Notes under the pieces: model-generated
Databases searched by the model: none
What the model was told of the DNA's origin: nothing
What the model saw: the letters and a program-made list of their open reading frames with translations, nothing else
Source of the DNA: Hymenoscyphus infarciens
Lineage: Eukaryota; Ascomycota; Leotiomycetes; Helotiales; Helotiaceae
Assembly: GCA_001414345.1 (NCBI GenBank)
Contig: LLCB01000109.1
Span: forward strand, 1-64,000
DNA: 64,000 bases
Direction of reading: 5' to 3'
In this document: positions 1-10,946 of the stretch, in pieces
Position numbering within the stretch: the first letter of the stretch is position 1
How the letters are laid out: every line of letters begins with the position of its first letter
Translations under genes and position numbers: made by a program

Positions 1-1844
1 ATTTCCCCCCCCCCCCCCCCCCCAAATATTTATGAACTCCATCTCTGTCCCAAATGCCTCAGCTGCAGATTTCGGTGTCCCACTCAGCATAGCAAGTACT
101 CGTAGTTACTGTTGTCAGAGGGGTTGGACATCTTTTTGTTCGAGGTGTGATGTGAAAGTTCGGTGTTTGGGCCGAGGGTGAAGACTTTTTTGAAGGAACA
201 GTAAATTTGAACTTGATAGTGGTTTAAGCTATCGAGAACTTACAACATGAGGTATTTTGTAGGTTTGAGGTTTGGTTTTGATATTTTGAGAATTAAACTG
301 TTGCTTTGTTGTTAGAATATAAAATAAGTTCATAGAAGGTAATAGAGGAATTTATAAGAACAAAGTTGCTGTGATTTATGTTAACTATATGAATCACGTT
401 CAGGTGGCCTAATTGTGATTCCCCAGCTTATATTATGCAAATCTTACGCCTGTGAATAATCTACTAAGATATCTTTGAAGGTGTTATTCTAAGTCTACTG
501 TTTTCTAGAGAAGATTCGCACTAGATGGTAACGAATATACTGAACTGTATCTTCTAACTTGCGCTTATCATTTAACTGCGAGTGTTTATATCTCGCTAAA
601 TCAAGGTCTATTCCCAGAACAGATTCTTGATTATCACGTTGTCTTTAGTAAAAGCTACTTTCAACTAAACCATAATCTCTCAAGTAGTTTTTTTTATTTT
701 ACAGAATTTATCATATTCTTTCTATATTAACAGTTCTCCGCATAGTCTTCAAAGGCTTGCTACCAATTCCGCTATTTCAATAACCTCTTTCTTCTATATT
801 CATTTTATACTATATCATATAACACTTAACATATACATACGAGATTAAATTTGAGGAGAAAACTTCAAACCTACCTAAGTGAGCAGGTATATCCTTTGAC
901 GGCATTTTAACCAGAAAGGGAGGAAAAAAGACCACCGTCATCAGAGTGAGACCACTCGGGTCGCTCCTTCCCTCCATGTCAACTTCAACTCAACCGGACT
1001 CTTAAACCAACTCTCGGCCTACCCATCTGCCGACCAAACTCAAGGTAGCTCCTTCCCATCAATAAACACTCCTTGACCTTGGCCCTCGACCGAACTCTCG
1101 GTCGCTCCTTCTCTCTCGCAACTCGTTCTCCCAACCCACACCTGCCCCAACATCCACGACCCGAACTGAGCATTTTCACAGGTAACAGGGTAGCTTCGAT
1201 GTTCTACTCTCGTCAACATGAACAAAGTACCTGTTATTATTTCACCCAACATTATAACACGAGATTCCGCACTTGATCCGAGAATTCTCATCGCCCAGCT
1301 CATCTACACTTCGACTAGCTAGGGGTACGTCTCTTTTATGCATAGGACTTTGCTCATGAAGTATTCCCACTTACTCATTTACAAGCATCACTAGCCCTCC
1401 CACAAAAGAGCCGAAAATAAAAGCAAGCTACACAAATCCCCTCCAGAGCATTCTTCAAAATGAAAAAGACATGATTGAATTGAATTAAAAATTAATCCCG
1501 AAAAGCAATCAACTTTTCTCTGCATTCTTCAATTACAGTAATTAATTTTTCTTTCACTTTGACATCACAACAACCAAAATTCGCTCGCTCGCTAAAAGAA
1601 AAAAAGAAGAAAAAAACGAACAAAGCTCAAGTGATTTCGTAATAAAGTCGTAATACCATTCCATTCCATTCCCGAATCCCATTTTCTCTCCCTCAACTTA
1701 GAAGGGGTTTTGCAATATTATTTCCCATAAAAGTCTTCCCCTCCTTTACCCTCCAATCGTGTCATTGGGACGGGCATGATAATTTCTTTAGCTGACCATA
1801 AACTCCTCCCAAATCCAGCATCGCAATCCCAATGAAAAATTTCA
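1..1844. other. AT-rich non-coding leader with poly-C tract
   Basis: No gene is supported here. The window opens with a run of about 20 C (positions 4-23), followed by AT-rich sequence to about 880 and then ordinary-composition sequence. CCATTC is repeated near 1660-1675. The last part lies just downstream of the otubain stop codon and probably holds its 3' UTR. The short reading frames near 985-1303 overlap on both strands and resemble no family I know. Confidence 0.6.
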
Positions 1845-3787
1845 TCAACTTGATCGTTTTCTTGGAGGCGGTTGCTCATCAGACTCCGGTGTCCATTCCT
1901 CGGGTTGGAAGTTTGGATTATTATAGTGTGCCGTGTTGTAGTGGCTGTTTTTGAAGGTGGAAGTTAAGAATTGTACTGGTCCTTCGTGTGCCCAGTCTGC
2001 TTCCAGTTCGTACCTACTGGGACGAAAAGAACTACCTGCAGAATTAGGGGATGGGAGTTCCGAGGGAGGTATTGTATGCGCTGCCGTCAGTGTTGGACGG
2101 TGTGGTAAGGATTGATGTGAGTGGACGGGCAGTGCGGCAGTTTGTGGGAAGGATGCATGAGGAGGGTTTATTGCGGGTGGGGGCGCAGGCGGTGTCAATT
2201 TCGAAACCGGTGGCGGTTGTGATGGTGGGAAACATGGCTGCAGAGCGGTACTTGACGGTGTCGTAGCTGAGGAATCACCGGGTGAGATGGGCGATATCGA
2301 AGAGATTGGAGATGCAGCATAGGCCTGTTCAATTGGCTGCTGGTATTGTGATGGAAACCCGTGGGCTGACGGCATACCGAACCCAGGAATGCTATAAAGA
2401 ATATCCAAGTCATTATAATTAGACAAGGCGGCCATGGGGGTGCTTTGGACAATGTGGTTGTGGGTGAAGCTGGCCACTCGGTTGACTGTTACTGTTTGGG
2501 GTTGAGGATCCTTGTAAAGGATATCATAATGGCTTGGTCGATAAAGCAGATGTATGATTGGAGCTCCAGGATTCGCCGGCACACCATTGGCGACTTCAGC
2601 CTGTATGAGATGTGTGTTTACTTGTGTTCCTTCACTTCGGTCCAGATAGACAATCTCAACAGCGAAGTTCACAGGTTTGAGCAAGACGTCGATAAGAAGG
2701 GTCATGCCTAGGTGATCAATCTCTCGGTCTACTGGCTCCAACCAATTCTTTACGTACCCCTCCACTCCGCCCTCATCTTGTATGAAGTCCTGATAGGTGG
2801 TTTGGTTTGCCTTCAGCCAGGAACTCGCGAGGAGTCTGAAGTGGTAGACGATCGCATTTGATATTTCGGGGGCGTTGAACCGTTCTACAAGAATGACCGA
2901 GGCGGCTTGTTGGGAAGTTTGCAATGCATCGGCCAGGTCCTTTAGTAGACTCGTTGTCTCGTCCACCATGTCCTCAAAAACCCATGAGCTGAAGCCTCCG
3001 ACGTTGGTGAGCAGGTTGTTCAGCGATGTCATGCGAGTAATCTCCTCTCGTAGCCCCGTCTGATTTCCCGTCCGCACGTAGGTCTCGAAATATGAAAAGC
3101 CGGCCGCTGTCTCGAGTCAGCAATTGCTTCTGGAGAGAGGAGGTCGTGCAAGATATGCAACATGGACCCTGTGGGGTAAGACTTACCCCGCCATCCACAG
3201 TTCCCATCGCCCTTTATCGGTCGAAAATGCGAGTACCTTTGAGGCAGCGCCTGATATCCCGTTAGCAGAAGGTCTGTCTGTTGCAATTGAGAGTGCGCCT
3301 ATATACAGCAGTTTTAGCAACGTAGATGGGATCGGCCCTTGCATATTCCTCAGTGATGGCGAGACTGCTCCTCTTCTCGCCCACCAACGGACCCTGCACC
3401 TCAGCTGTCAGTTGTGAAGTTCCTCAAGCACCCAAGCCAGGGAAAACGTACCGACAAATCCGGTTGGAAGTCTCGGGCCAGCGCCTCCTGGGCGGCCAGG
3501 TCGTCGTTCATCCTGTTCCGTGGGATCTTGCGAGATTGAGGGTGGGCATGAGGACGATGATGGGTGGAATTGTGGTCGTGGTCGTGGTTGTTGGTGAAAG
3601 TAGCGGCGGGAGTAAAAATGGGGTCTTGAAAGACGGTTAGACCTCCGTTTGCTGTTGATACGCCGACACCCACGCCGACACCGACACCAACACCAACACC
3701 TAGCCCCGTTGATTGACACTGGAAACCAGCCGGTGGCACGCCGTAGGGATTGAAGGGTGAAAAGGCCGTGGGCTGTGGTTGGAACAT
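1845..3787 (-). CDS. Otubain-family (OTU, peptidase C65) deubiquitinase with long C-terminal extension
   Basis: This is a predicted ubiquitin thioesterase that cleaves ubiquitin chains. My model joins four exons on the minus strand: 3787-3452, 3399-3307, 3250-3187 and 3106-1845 (about 584 aa). The introns are short; one has a TGCTAAC branch site. Residues before the domain hold a Gly-Val dipeptide run. The core starts with a VQGPLVGEKRSS-like segment and DPIYVAKTAALPQRYSHF. The Asp-Gly-Asn-Cys catalytic motif (GDGNCGWR) lies near residue 160, and the catalytic His is in YRPSHYDILYKD near residue 355, as in OTUB1. After the core comes a Pro/Ser-rich tail of over 200 residues, which human OTUB1 lacks. 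The first acceptor is GAG rather than CAG and was chosen because it keeps the frame; that junction is the least certain. Family assignment is firm. Confidence 0.9.
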
Positions 3788-3845
3788 GGATGCTCTCTCT
3801 CTCTCTCTCTTTCTCAGGTTTCTTTCTTTCTTTCTTTCTCTCTTA
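3641..3845. repeat. Low-complexity tracts at the otubain 5' end
   Basis: An imperfect 6-bp array (CCGACA/CCAACA type, about 3660-3702) encodes the Gly-Val run of the otubain N-terminus. Just upstream of the start codon, (CT)n and then (CTTT)n tracts occupy about 3791-3845. Pyrimidine tracts of this kind are common in fungal promoters and 5' UTRs. Confidence 0.7.
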
Positions 3846-6800
3846 TTCGTACTGTACGGAAACCCTCGAATCCTCCGAGATGTGTCGAGCTGTCGAGGTA
3901 CTGAGAGGTACGGAATTGAAGAATTTTCGATTTTTCAATGGCGCAGAACTTCTCTTCCTTCCCTACTAGTTCTGCTACCCTGTGCTGTGCTGTGCTGCTT
4001 CAAGCTCGTCCAAGGGTATTTGGTACGACGTGGAAAAAGCAATCTTCCGACCAACCGCAAGTTTGCACCTGGGAAGGAATTGTCTTCTTTCTCTCCGCTC
4101 AATCTTCTTCGCCTCTTTTCCGGAGCTGCAATTGACTGGGACTAATCGCTCTATAGCGGTGGCAGAGGATGCTTCGATGTCGACTGCCTACGAATCACAA
4201 CTCCCAAGCTCCCGCCGTGGTTGAGCTCTGGTAACGGCCAGCACAAAGGTTGACAAGGTGGTCTGGATCGTCCCCCGGCACATCAGCGAATGGTTCAAAG
4301 TCGCAGCAGAGATTCAGCCAGAAAGCGGGCAACAGCAGCAGCAAGCAGGAGCAAGGAAAGATGCTCGTAGTCGCAGGTGCAGGCTGCTGCAGTTTGATTT
4401 CAAGATGTCGACGCTTCAAGGTCCGAGGTCGTATGTTGGATGTGATCTGCTGGCTCTCCTTGGTCGTGGTGGTCAAGCTCTTCCTCTCTACTTTGCTCGT
4501 CAATCGTGGCCCTTTCTTTGGTCCCTCGATCTTCTCAAGCTCGGCGCGCGTTGCCTCTGGATGACGAGGTTCCTCTGGCTGTTCAGGCGGATTCCGGTCG
4601 GCTGTCAATGTTGCTGCTGTTGATATGCTGAGGGGTTCGGCACGAGTGTGGTAGAGCCCCGCCTTTGTACAGCTCGATGCGTCTTTCCGTCCACGGCACT
4701 GCTCCTCATCGAGTTCCGGCGGTGGATACGAAAGATACAGGAGGAACAGTCTACTTGGTGTGGTGTTTGCGATCGATGCCGTGCGGATGCCACGGCGAGA
4801 AGTGCGTAAGCAGAGAGGGCCAGGTTGCTTTTGGTGTCTGTAGGGTCCCGTTGGGTTTGTACAGAGAGAGGAGGAGGGAGAGGTCAGAATATGAGGATAT
4901 ACACGAATGATACAGAAGCCAGAGGCAGGCAGTAAGAAGAGCAGAGGAGAAGCTATAGAAGTAGCGAGAGCTACCCGAGACGGTCAACCTGATTGTCGGT
5001 CCCCTCGCACGGTTCCCCAGATCCTGTTCATCATGTGTCTTCTGGCACGTAAAGAGAAAGATCTTCCGATTTAGATCTTCTCCCATGGGGCCATTGAAGA
5101 CTGCCAGCCTGCCAGGGGATTCCGGTGCCTCCCCGCTGCACGACGGGCACACGCCCGAGCGTCCCAGTACAAGATTCCAGACTCCTGGTCTTAAGGAATT
5201 AATGGTGGCGTATGGCGTCCTGAGGGAGTTATTCGGACCTTAGGCGAAGCTCGTGTGTAGCAAGAGTGCCAATTCAGGGTCAAAGTCCGTATATAAGTAC
5301 TCCCATATGTGTACTGGACGCAACCAGGTAGATTGTCGACGGAGGACAACATATCAGATGTCCCTGGCCCTAACGGGAAATTTCAACGACATGAAATACA
5401 TTAACTGCTGTACCTAGGCGCGACTTTATCCATTCTGGTCCTTGGACTCCGCATGAAGAAGCTGCGAAACGTTCAATCTTTCAATACATAGCAAGGCAAC
5501 GCAGCATTGAAGCATCATCGACTACACGACGCACAGCACAGCACAGCTCTCCTGGTGCAGCTCATACAACTCGCATCCGTCCCATCCCATTTTTCAGACA
5601 CGATGCAGCTCACACACGACCTGAGCACATAACCATAACCTCACATTAACTCACAGCTACAACATTTCCAACTACCTCCCCAGGCTAAAGTCTAGTACAG
5701 CAACAGTCCACATCTCACCAGCTCAAAAGCCGCCAGGACCGGATGCAGACACATAGTCTCAAATCCCAATAGATTGGGTTCCAAGGTAGGCAATTGAAGG
5801 ATATGACAATCATCCGACCTCTAGCCCCTCAGAAAATTGATGTCACGGACCAGTCTCCGAAAAGGAAGTGAAACCAAAGAGCATCACCATCAAATCACCA
5901 TCACACTTCCTCCTCCTCATCCTTCTGCTTCTCCGCATCATCCACTGCCGTCAAACTCCATCCACCACCATCATCACGACGCATATTCTATCGATCACCC
6001 GCCATTCTGTTGTACCTCTCCCGTCGTGCCACATGCCACATTCTCCAAAGCCTCCGACTCTCCGTTAAACCATCGCCTTGGGAATGCGCGCGCTTGTGGG
6101 CGTTTATGTATTCCCAAGGTTCCATTCAATGCCCCCAAATCCAATGCACTCAGCAATACGTCGTCACATCGCTACGCTGACAAAGCACGCCCAAATCTAC
6201 CTCGATTGGCCTCGTCCATCAGGATGCATATGCTGCTGAAGAGATATTATCTGGAACTGATGCTGTGTTTTCTTCACAAAAATCAATCTTCCTGGTTGCA
6301 AACCGCCAGCCACTAACGATCATGTACTCCATACCCATTTTATCTCCCTAGGTACTTCTTCAACCAGATCACCCATCGATGATGAAGAGGCCGGGCTCGG
6401 GTGGCTGCATTTCCCCTCTTCCTTCTGTGATTGGGGTTGTTATCAAATGTAGTCTGCAGTTTCAAGGCCCCTCATTGGCAGTTCCTCTGCTCGTCGTGCT
6501 TGGGCGCTGATCTCGAACACTAGCCTATCTCAAATTCCTCACTCCTCAGAAAGAACACTTCATCGAGCACATATGAAGTGGTCTGCATCTCCAATAGGGG
6601 GTGCTCTGTGAAGCGAACGCTACGAAACTTCTTGCCGCCCCCGACCCCAGATTATTGGCGGGGAAAGGTGCATTTGAGCCGAGCGGCCGCCGCAGCGTCA
6701 GCCTGCGTAACAAGCTGGCCGCCCTCTTCAGCAAACCAGAAGTCGTAAAAAAAAACTCTGGGAGGGAGCGTGGTGGGAAAAGGGATAGGAGGGGCGTTCC

Positions 6801-7739
6801 CGCTCGTTCCCGCTCGTTCCCGTCTTTGGCTAATATTTTAGTCTGAAGGTTATTTATTTATTGGGGATACTTACCAAGGTTAGTCACTCGCGTGCCCCTC
6901 ATGCTGGGGAGATTTGAGGCTCTATCCTGATTCTCAGATCCCTTTGCTTCTTCTCCTTTTTGTTTTATTCCAATGTCCTACCGCCTTCTGGCGTTTCAAT
7001 TTTGTGTTGAAGAATCATCCCGTCTTATTTCTTGTCAGCTTATTTCTATATGGGCTTCTTTTGAGCGATGGCTCCGTGACATGGCCGTTGTGGCGGACTG
7101 TGGGCTTGTAGGATTGCCACCTTGGTGGTGGACAATCTCTGATGGTAAGAATACGACTCAGGTGAGGGGGTGGGTGGGCATGAGAGAGCTATATTTGGCG
7201 TGGCATCTAAATCGTGCTCACTTGTCTGGATCACTATTTCTGATGGTAGTAGATTGGAGTGAATAGGGTTGGTCCTTCACTCTCCTCATGGGATTTTCTA
7301 TTTATCCTCTTCTCGTTTTTCGTTTTCAGTTTTTAGTGCATTCGTTTCTCCTTTACCTCGTTTTCTCCAGGCTAGCGACTACTCTGGGTCTTGGCTGCTG
7401 TGTACTCCTTGTGTTTTTCGTATTTTTTTTTCCTACGCAGACCGCAGTAGCATGCTCCACAGTCTCATTGTCAGCGTCACTCTCTCACGCTCTGCATTAG
7501 CCTTGCTAGAAACGGTGGCGATAGCACTAGTGGGGGATTGGTTAAGTGTTGAGGTGTGTACATTGATTTCATAGAATGCTTTATTTCCTACCAAGACATT
7601 GAGATGGATTCTACTAGTTCGTTGGTTGTAATCGATTGTATATCAGATATCGCGTTTTATTTTAAGAAAAATATAGCTAGGTGACATATGTCTTCGCCTA
7701 AATCTGATTTCGCACCAAAAATCAGGAGCTATATAATTC
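3846..7739. other. Gene-poor region upstream of otubain
   Basis: I see no supported gene. Many frames of 60 to 160 codons exist on both strands, but they overlap, lack family resemblance and have the composition of non-coding DNA. A 10-bp unit, CGTTCCCGCT, is repeated about three times near 6796-6826. The otubain promoter should lie at the left end. Confidence 0.55.
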
Positions 7740-8720
7740 TTGAACCTTAAGTAGCAGAGACAAGTATTATATATTTAAGTTATAGTTTATAGAGTTAGCT
7801 ATAATTAATAGTATTAGATTAAATCTTAAAACTATTTATAACATAGTCTCTCTAGAGTTGAAATCGAGATTTTTTAAGATCTATAGATTTTATCTATAAT
7901 ATTACTTAAAAAAGACTTATTAAAATTCTAAAGTTCTTTAATTAAGACAATTCTCTACTATTATTACTTAGAGCTATATTTATATGCTTTTTTACCAGAG
8001 GTTATAGAAATTCGTAACTAGATCTAAAAGACTTTCTCTTCTTTACTTATTCTAATACTTTTAGAAAGACTAACTTACTACGATTCTTAATAATATTCTA
8101 ATTATTTAAGTTAATTATATCGATTTTCTACGTTTTACTAGAATATTTAAATAAGAAGAGAGCTAGTAGTATACTCTTATCTAGTTATAAATTTCTATAC
8201 TCTTTAGTATCTTAGCGTTATAGCTTTCTACTCTTTAGAATCTTTATTTATAAATTTCAAATATATATATAATTATATTTTTTTTATTATTATAACTAAA
8301 TATAGATTATAAAAATAAGAAGATAGAAAGAGAATAAATATAATCGATTTTCTAATTTTATAAAGTAGAGAAAAAAAGAATAGTAGTATAGTATTAAGTT
8401 TAGATTAATATTACTTAAGCTTATAAAAAGAGAAGAATTATATAAAAAGTAAAGAAAAGAAGTTAAAATTTTCAAACTTTAGAATAGTCTCTTTTTAGCT
8501 AGTTTTTACTTACTTTCGAATATAAGTTATTTTTCGTTATATACTTATTTTAATAAAATAATTATATATTTTTTTAGAGAGTTTAGATTTAATTTAGAGA
8601 AATTTATTTAATTAACTTTAATATTTAAAACCTTTTAGAATAATAGAATTAATTTAATAAACTGTCAAGACTTTCGAAATCTTTCTATTCTTTGCTTAAG
8701 TTTATAACAGAGCTAGGAGA
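7740..8720. repeat. AT-rich RIP-like island
   Basis: About 1 kb of very AT-rich sequence in which CA and TG dinucleotides are scarce while TA is abundant and CT, CC and CG persist. That pattern is expected of CpA to TpA conversion (RIP) of a repeated sequence. Borders are approximate. I could not decode a protein or find terminal repeats, so the original element is unknown. Confidence 0.65.
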
Positions 8721-10757
8721 AAAGTATAGAACCTCTTTAGCGTCTACTTTTTGTTTTGTTTTTGTTTTTGAGCTCCGAGAACGGTCACGTGTTTATCAAA
8801 ATACTCTTGCAATCCCAACTGTTTTTACAAGAACCCTATCCCTTTTACTCATCTATTGGTACTTTCACTTCCTTCTAACCGTTTTACATTGGTCACGTTT
8901 TTCGGGATAAAATCCATACCTATGGACGGGCACCTCTCTTCTGCCGGCCTGCCGTAATAGGTGTTTTCCTTCCTTCTACATTCGTCACAACCTGGAAACA
9001 ATTCCCAAATCCACTTTCAACTCCTCTCACTTGATCGTCTCATTTCGACAGCATCGCCGAGTTTGAAAGTGTAGGCATAAACATTTTAAAAGTGACGAGT
9101 TACAAGTTAACGCTGTTATATAGTCAAAATCATCTCCACTGGGAAGGAGGCCTTGAGGCTTTCCAACCGGGTCAACCCCCACGATGTGAACCGGCCATCT
9201 CAATTCCCAAGATCCAACTCCAAAACAACCGACAGATCAACAACAACAATGATCATACAGCCGATTCCCAAACGCCAGCCCCAACTCCCAATCAACTTAC
9301 GCTTAAACTACACCGCCTCGGTCCCAAGAAAAGAGCCGCGTCTGGGGTTTCTTCGTGAACACTGACCGTCGATTTGCCGTGGCGTATCAAGATCTTCGAA
9401 ATCCGAGAACAGACATGAAAGCCTGACTGTGCGGGATCGCTTCGCGGGCGCGGATCCGGGAGGAGTCTGGAGTCTGAGAGCTCAAGACTCAAGAGCTCAA
9501 GGAGTCAAGGCTTGGTGGGATGTGACAGTTTGACATGTGACAAGTGACAAGTTGACAACGGCTGGGTGGGTTTCGGGGGTGGGATGAAGACTGGTGAGGA
9601 GTCAGGAGTCTGAGGACGTCGGCGAGCCCTCCCACAAGCGGTCTTCCAGCCCGTGCATGCGCTTTATGCAGGTGATTGCGCCTTTCTCGGCCTCGAGGTG
9701 TTCCGGGTTGGAATTTAATTTTCCTCTTGGTTCTTCCAAAACTCCCCATCCACCATGTCACAATGAGGGGTCGGTCGTTGAAGCTTGACTTTGTATCCCT
9801 CCGAATCGCGGGGCATCTACCCACCTCACCAGCGATCCAATGGTCGGCAGAATTCCGAGATTTGGGAAGAGAGACCCCATTTGTAAAGAGGGCATGATTG
9901 AAAACAAAAGAAAATAGAGAGGATCTCCACGTTTTAGAAATTAACCTTACTTCCTCCAAGACCAAATCTGGAAATCCAACACGATGGGATGGCAAGCTGC
10001 TAATGATAGTCGAGGTATCGATTCCTGCGGCTCCTACAGACTGACCCCACGACAAATGATTGTTTTCGATTCGGAAGAGACTACTCTTGGGGAAACGAAC
10101 GGATCAGATGCGACGTTAAGTGTATAGAAGCCATACGCCGCGTATGTTCCTTGTATTTCTATATGCCATGTTGAGCGCATAGTCCGTCTATTTTTACTCA
10201 ACTTCACAGGCACTTCCCTCTCTCACTTTCTTAGGGATTTCATACAGAGAAAAACGGGCTGGGATACGTTGCAATGTATCAAGCAGGCGCTGTACCAAGG
10301 ATATCGTGGGTTTGACTGGACGAAAACCGTTTCTACGAAGTATGCATCCAAGTGGAAGAACTGGTCAGGATGAACTCTCAGTCTAGGTGCTGAACTCTAT
10401 ACCGAAATAGGCCTTTATTGCGAACCACCACTCTTCTTCACCGGTCCGCTGGTTTGATATGTGGGGTTTTCTGGGATGATAAAAGACTCATTATAAGAGA
10501 TTACCGTAGGTACCTTGGGGCTTTCAAGTTCTTGGTTGTCTCGGCTTTTCGGGTCCGAACCTAAATGCACTTCGAAGTCTTGAAAAAAACTCCTTGTGCT
10601 TCATAGATTTAAAGTTTTTGTCAATCTAGCATCTGTCATCACCTGTCATCCGAACTAGGTAGGTCTACTGAGGTGTACCAAACCACCTGGGAATGACCTA
10701 GAGAACGATTGGTCTAGCGCAAGAGTCTGACCTTATAAACTGGCTCAAATACGGAGT
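8721..10757. other. Intergenic region, nothing recognised
   Basis: Base composition returns to normal. Frames such as 9489-10055 (minus) overlap frames on the other strand and show no domain. Nothing is supported. Confidence 0.5.
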
Positions 10758-10946
10758 CGTACTCTCCCGCCCTAATCAAATGTTATTTCTGACAGCTGGG
10801 AACCTTAAAACCATGCGGTACTCTCCCCCCCTAAATAAACGTTAAAACTGAACCTTTTTTTTGTTTTTTTGGTGCAACACCCGCACGATTTTAAGGTTCC
10901 CAGCTGTCAGAAATAACATTTAATTAGGGGGGGGGAGAAGAGTACG
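10758..10946. mobile_element. MITE-like element with about 60-bp terminal inverted repeats
   Basis: The left arm (about 10758-10818) and right arm (about 10882-10946) are near-perfect reverse complements. Both contain TGTTATTTCTGACAGCTGGG followed by AACCTTAAAA, and differ mainly in the length of a C tract and a few transitions. About 60 bp lie between the arms and include a partial second copy of the end sequence (GGTACTCTCCCC followed by AAATAAACGTTA). It has no coding capacity. Size and structure fit a miniature inverted-repeat transposable element. No clear target duplication is visible. Confidence 0.75.

Noticed and set aside
4195..4608. 137-codon minus-strand frame
   Set aside because: Overlaps two plus-strand frames of 104 and 121 codons over the same bases and shows no family features.
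5837..6316. 159-codon plus-strand frame
   Set aside because: Low-complexity His/Ser/Pro composition without a domain, overlapped by another frame of similar size.
9489..10055. 188-codon minus-strand frame
   Set aside because: No domain, many Arg/Ser/Pro, and plus-strand frames overlap it; no supporting splice or start context.
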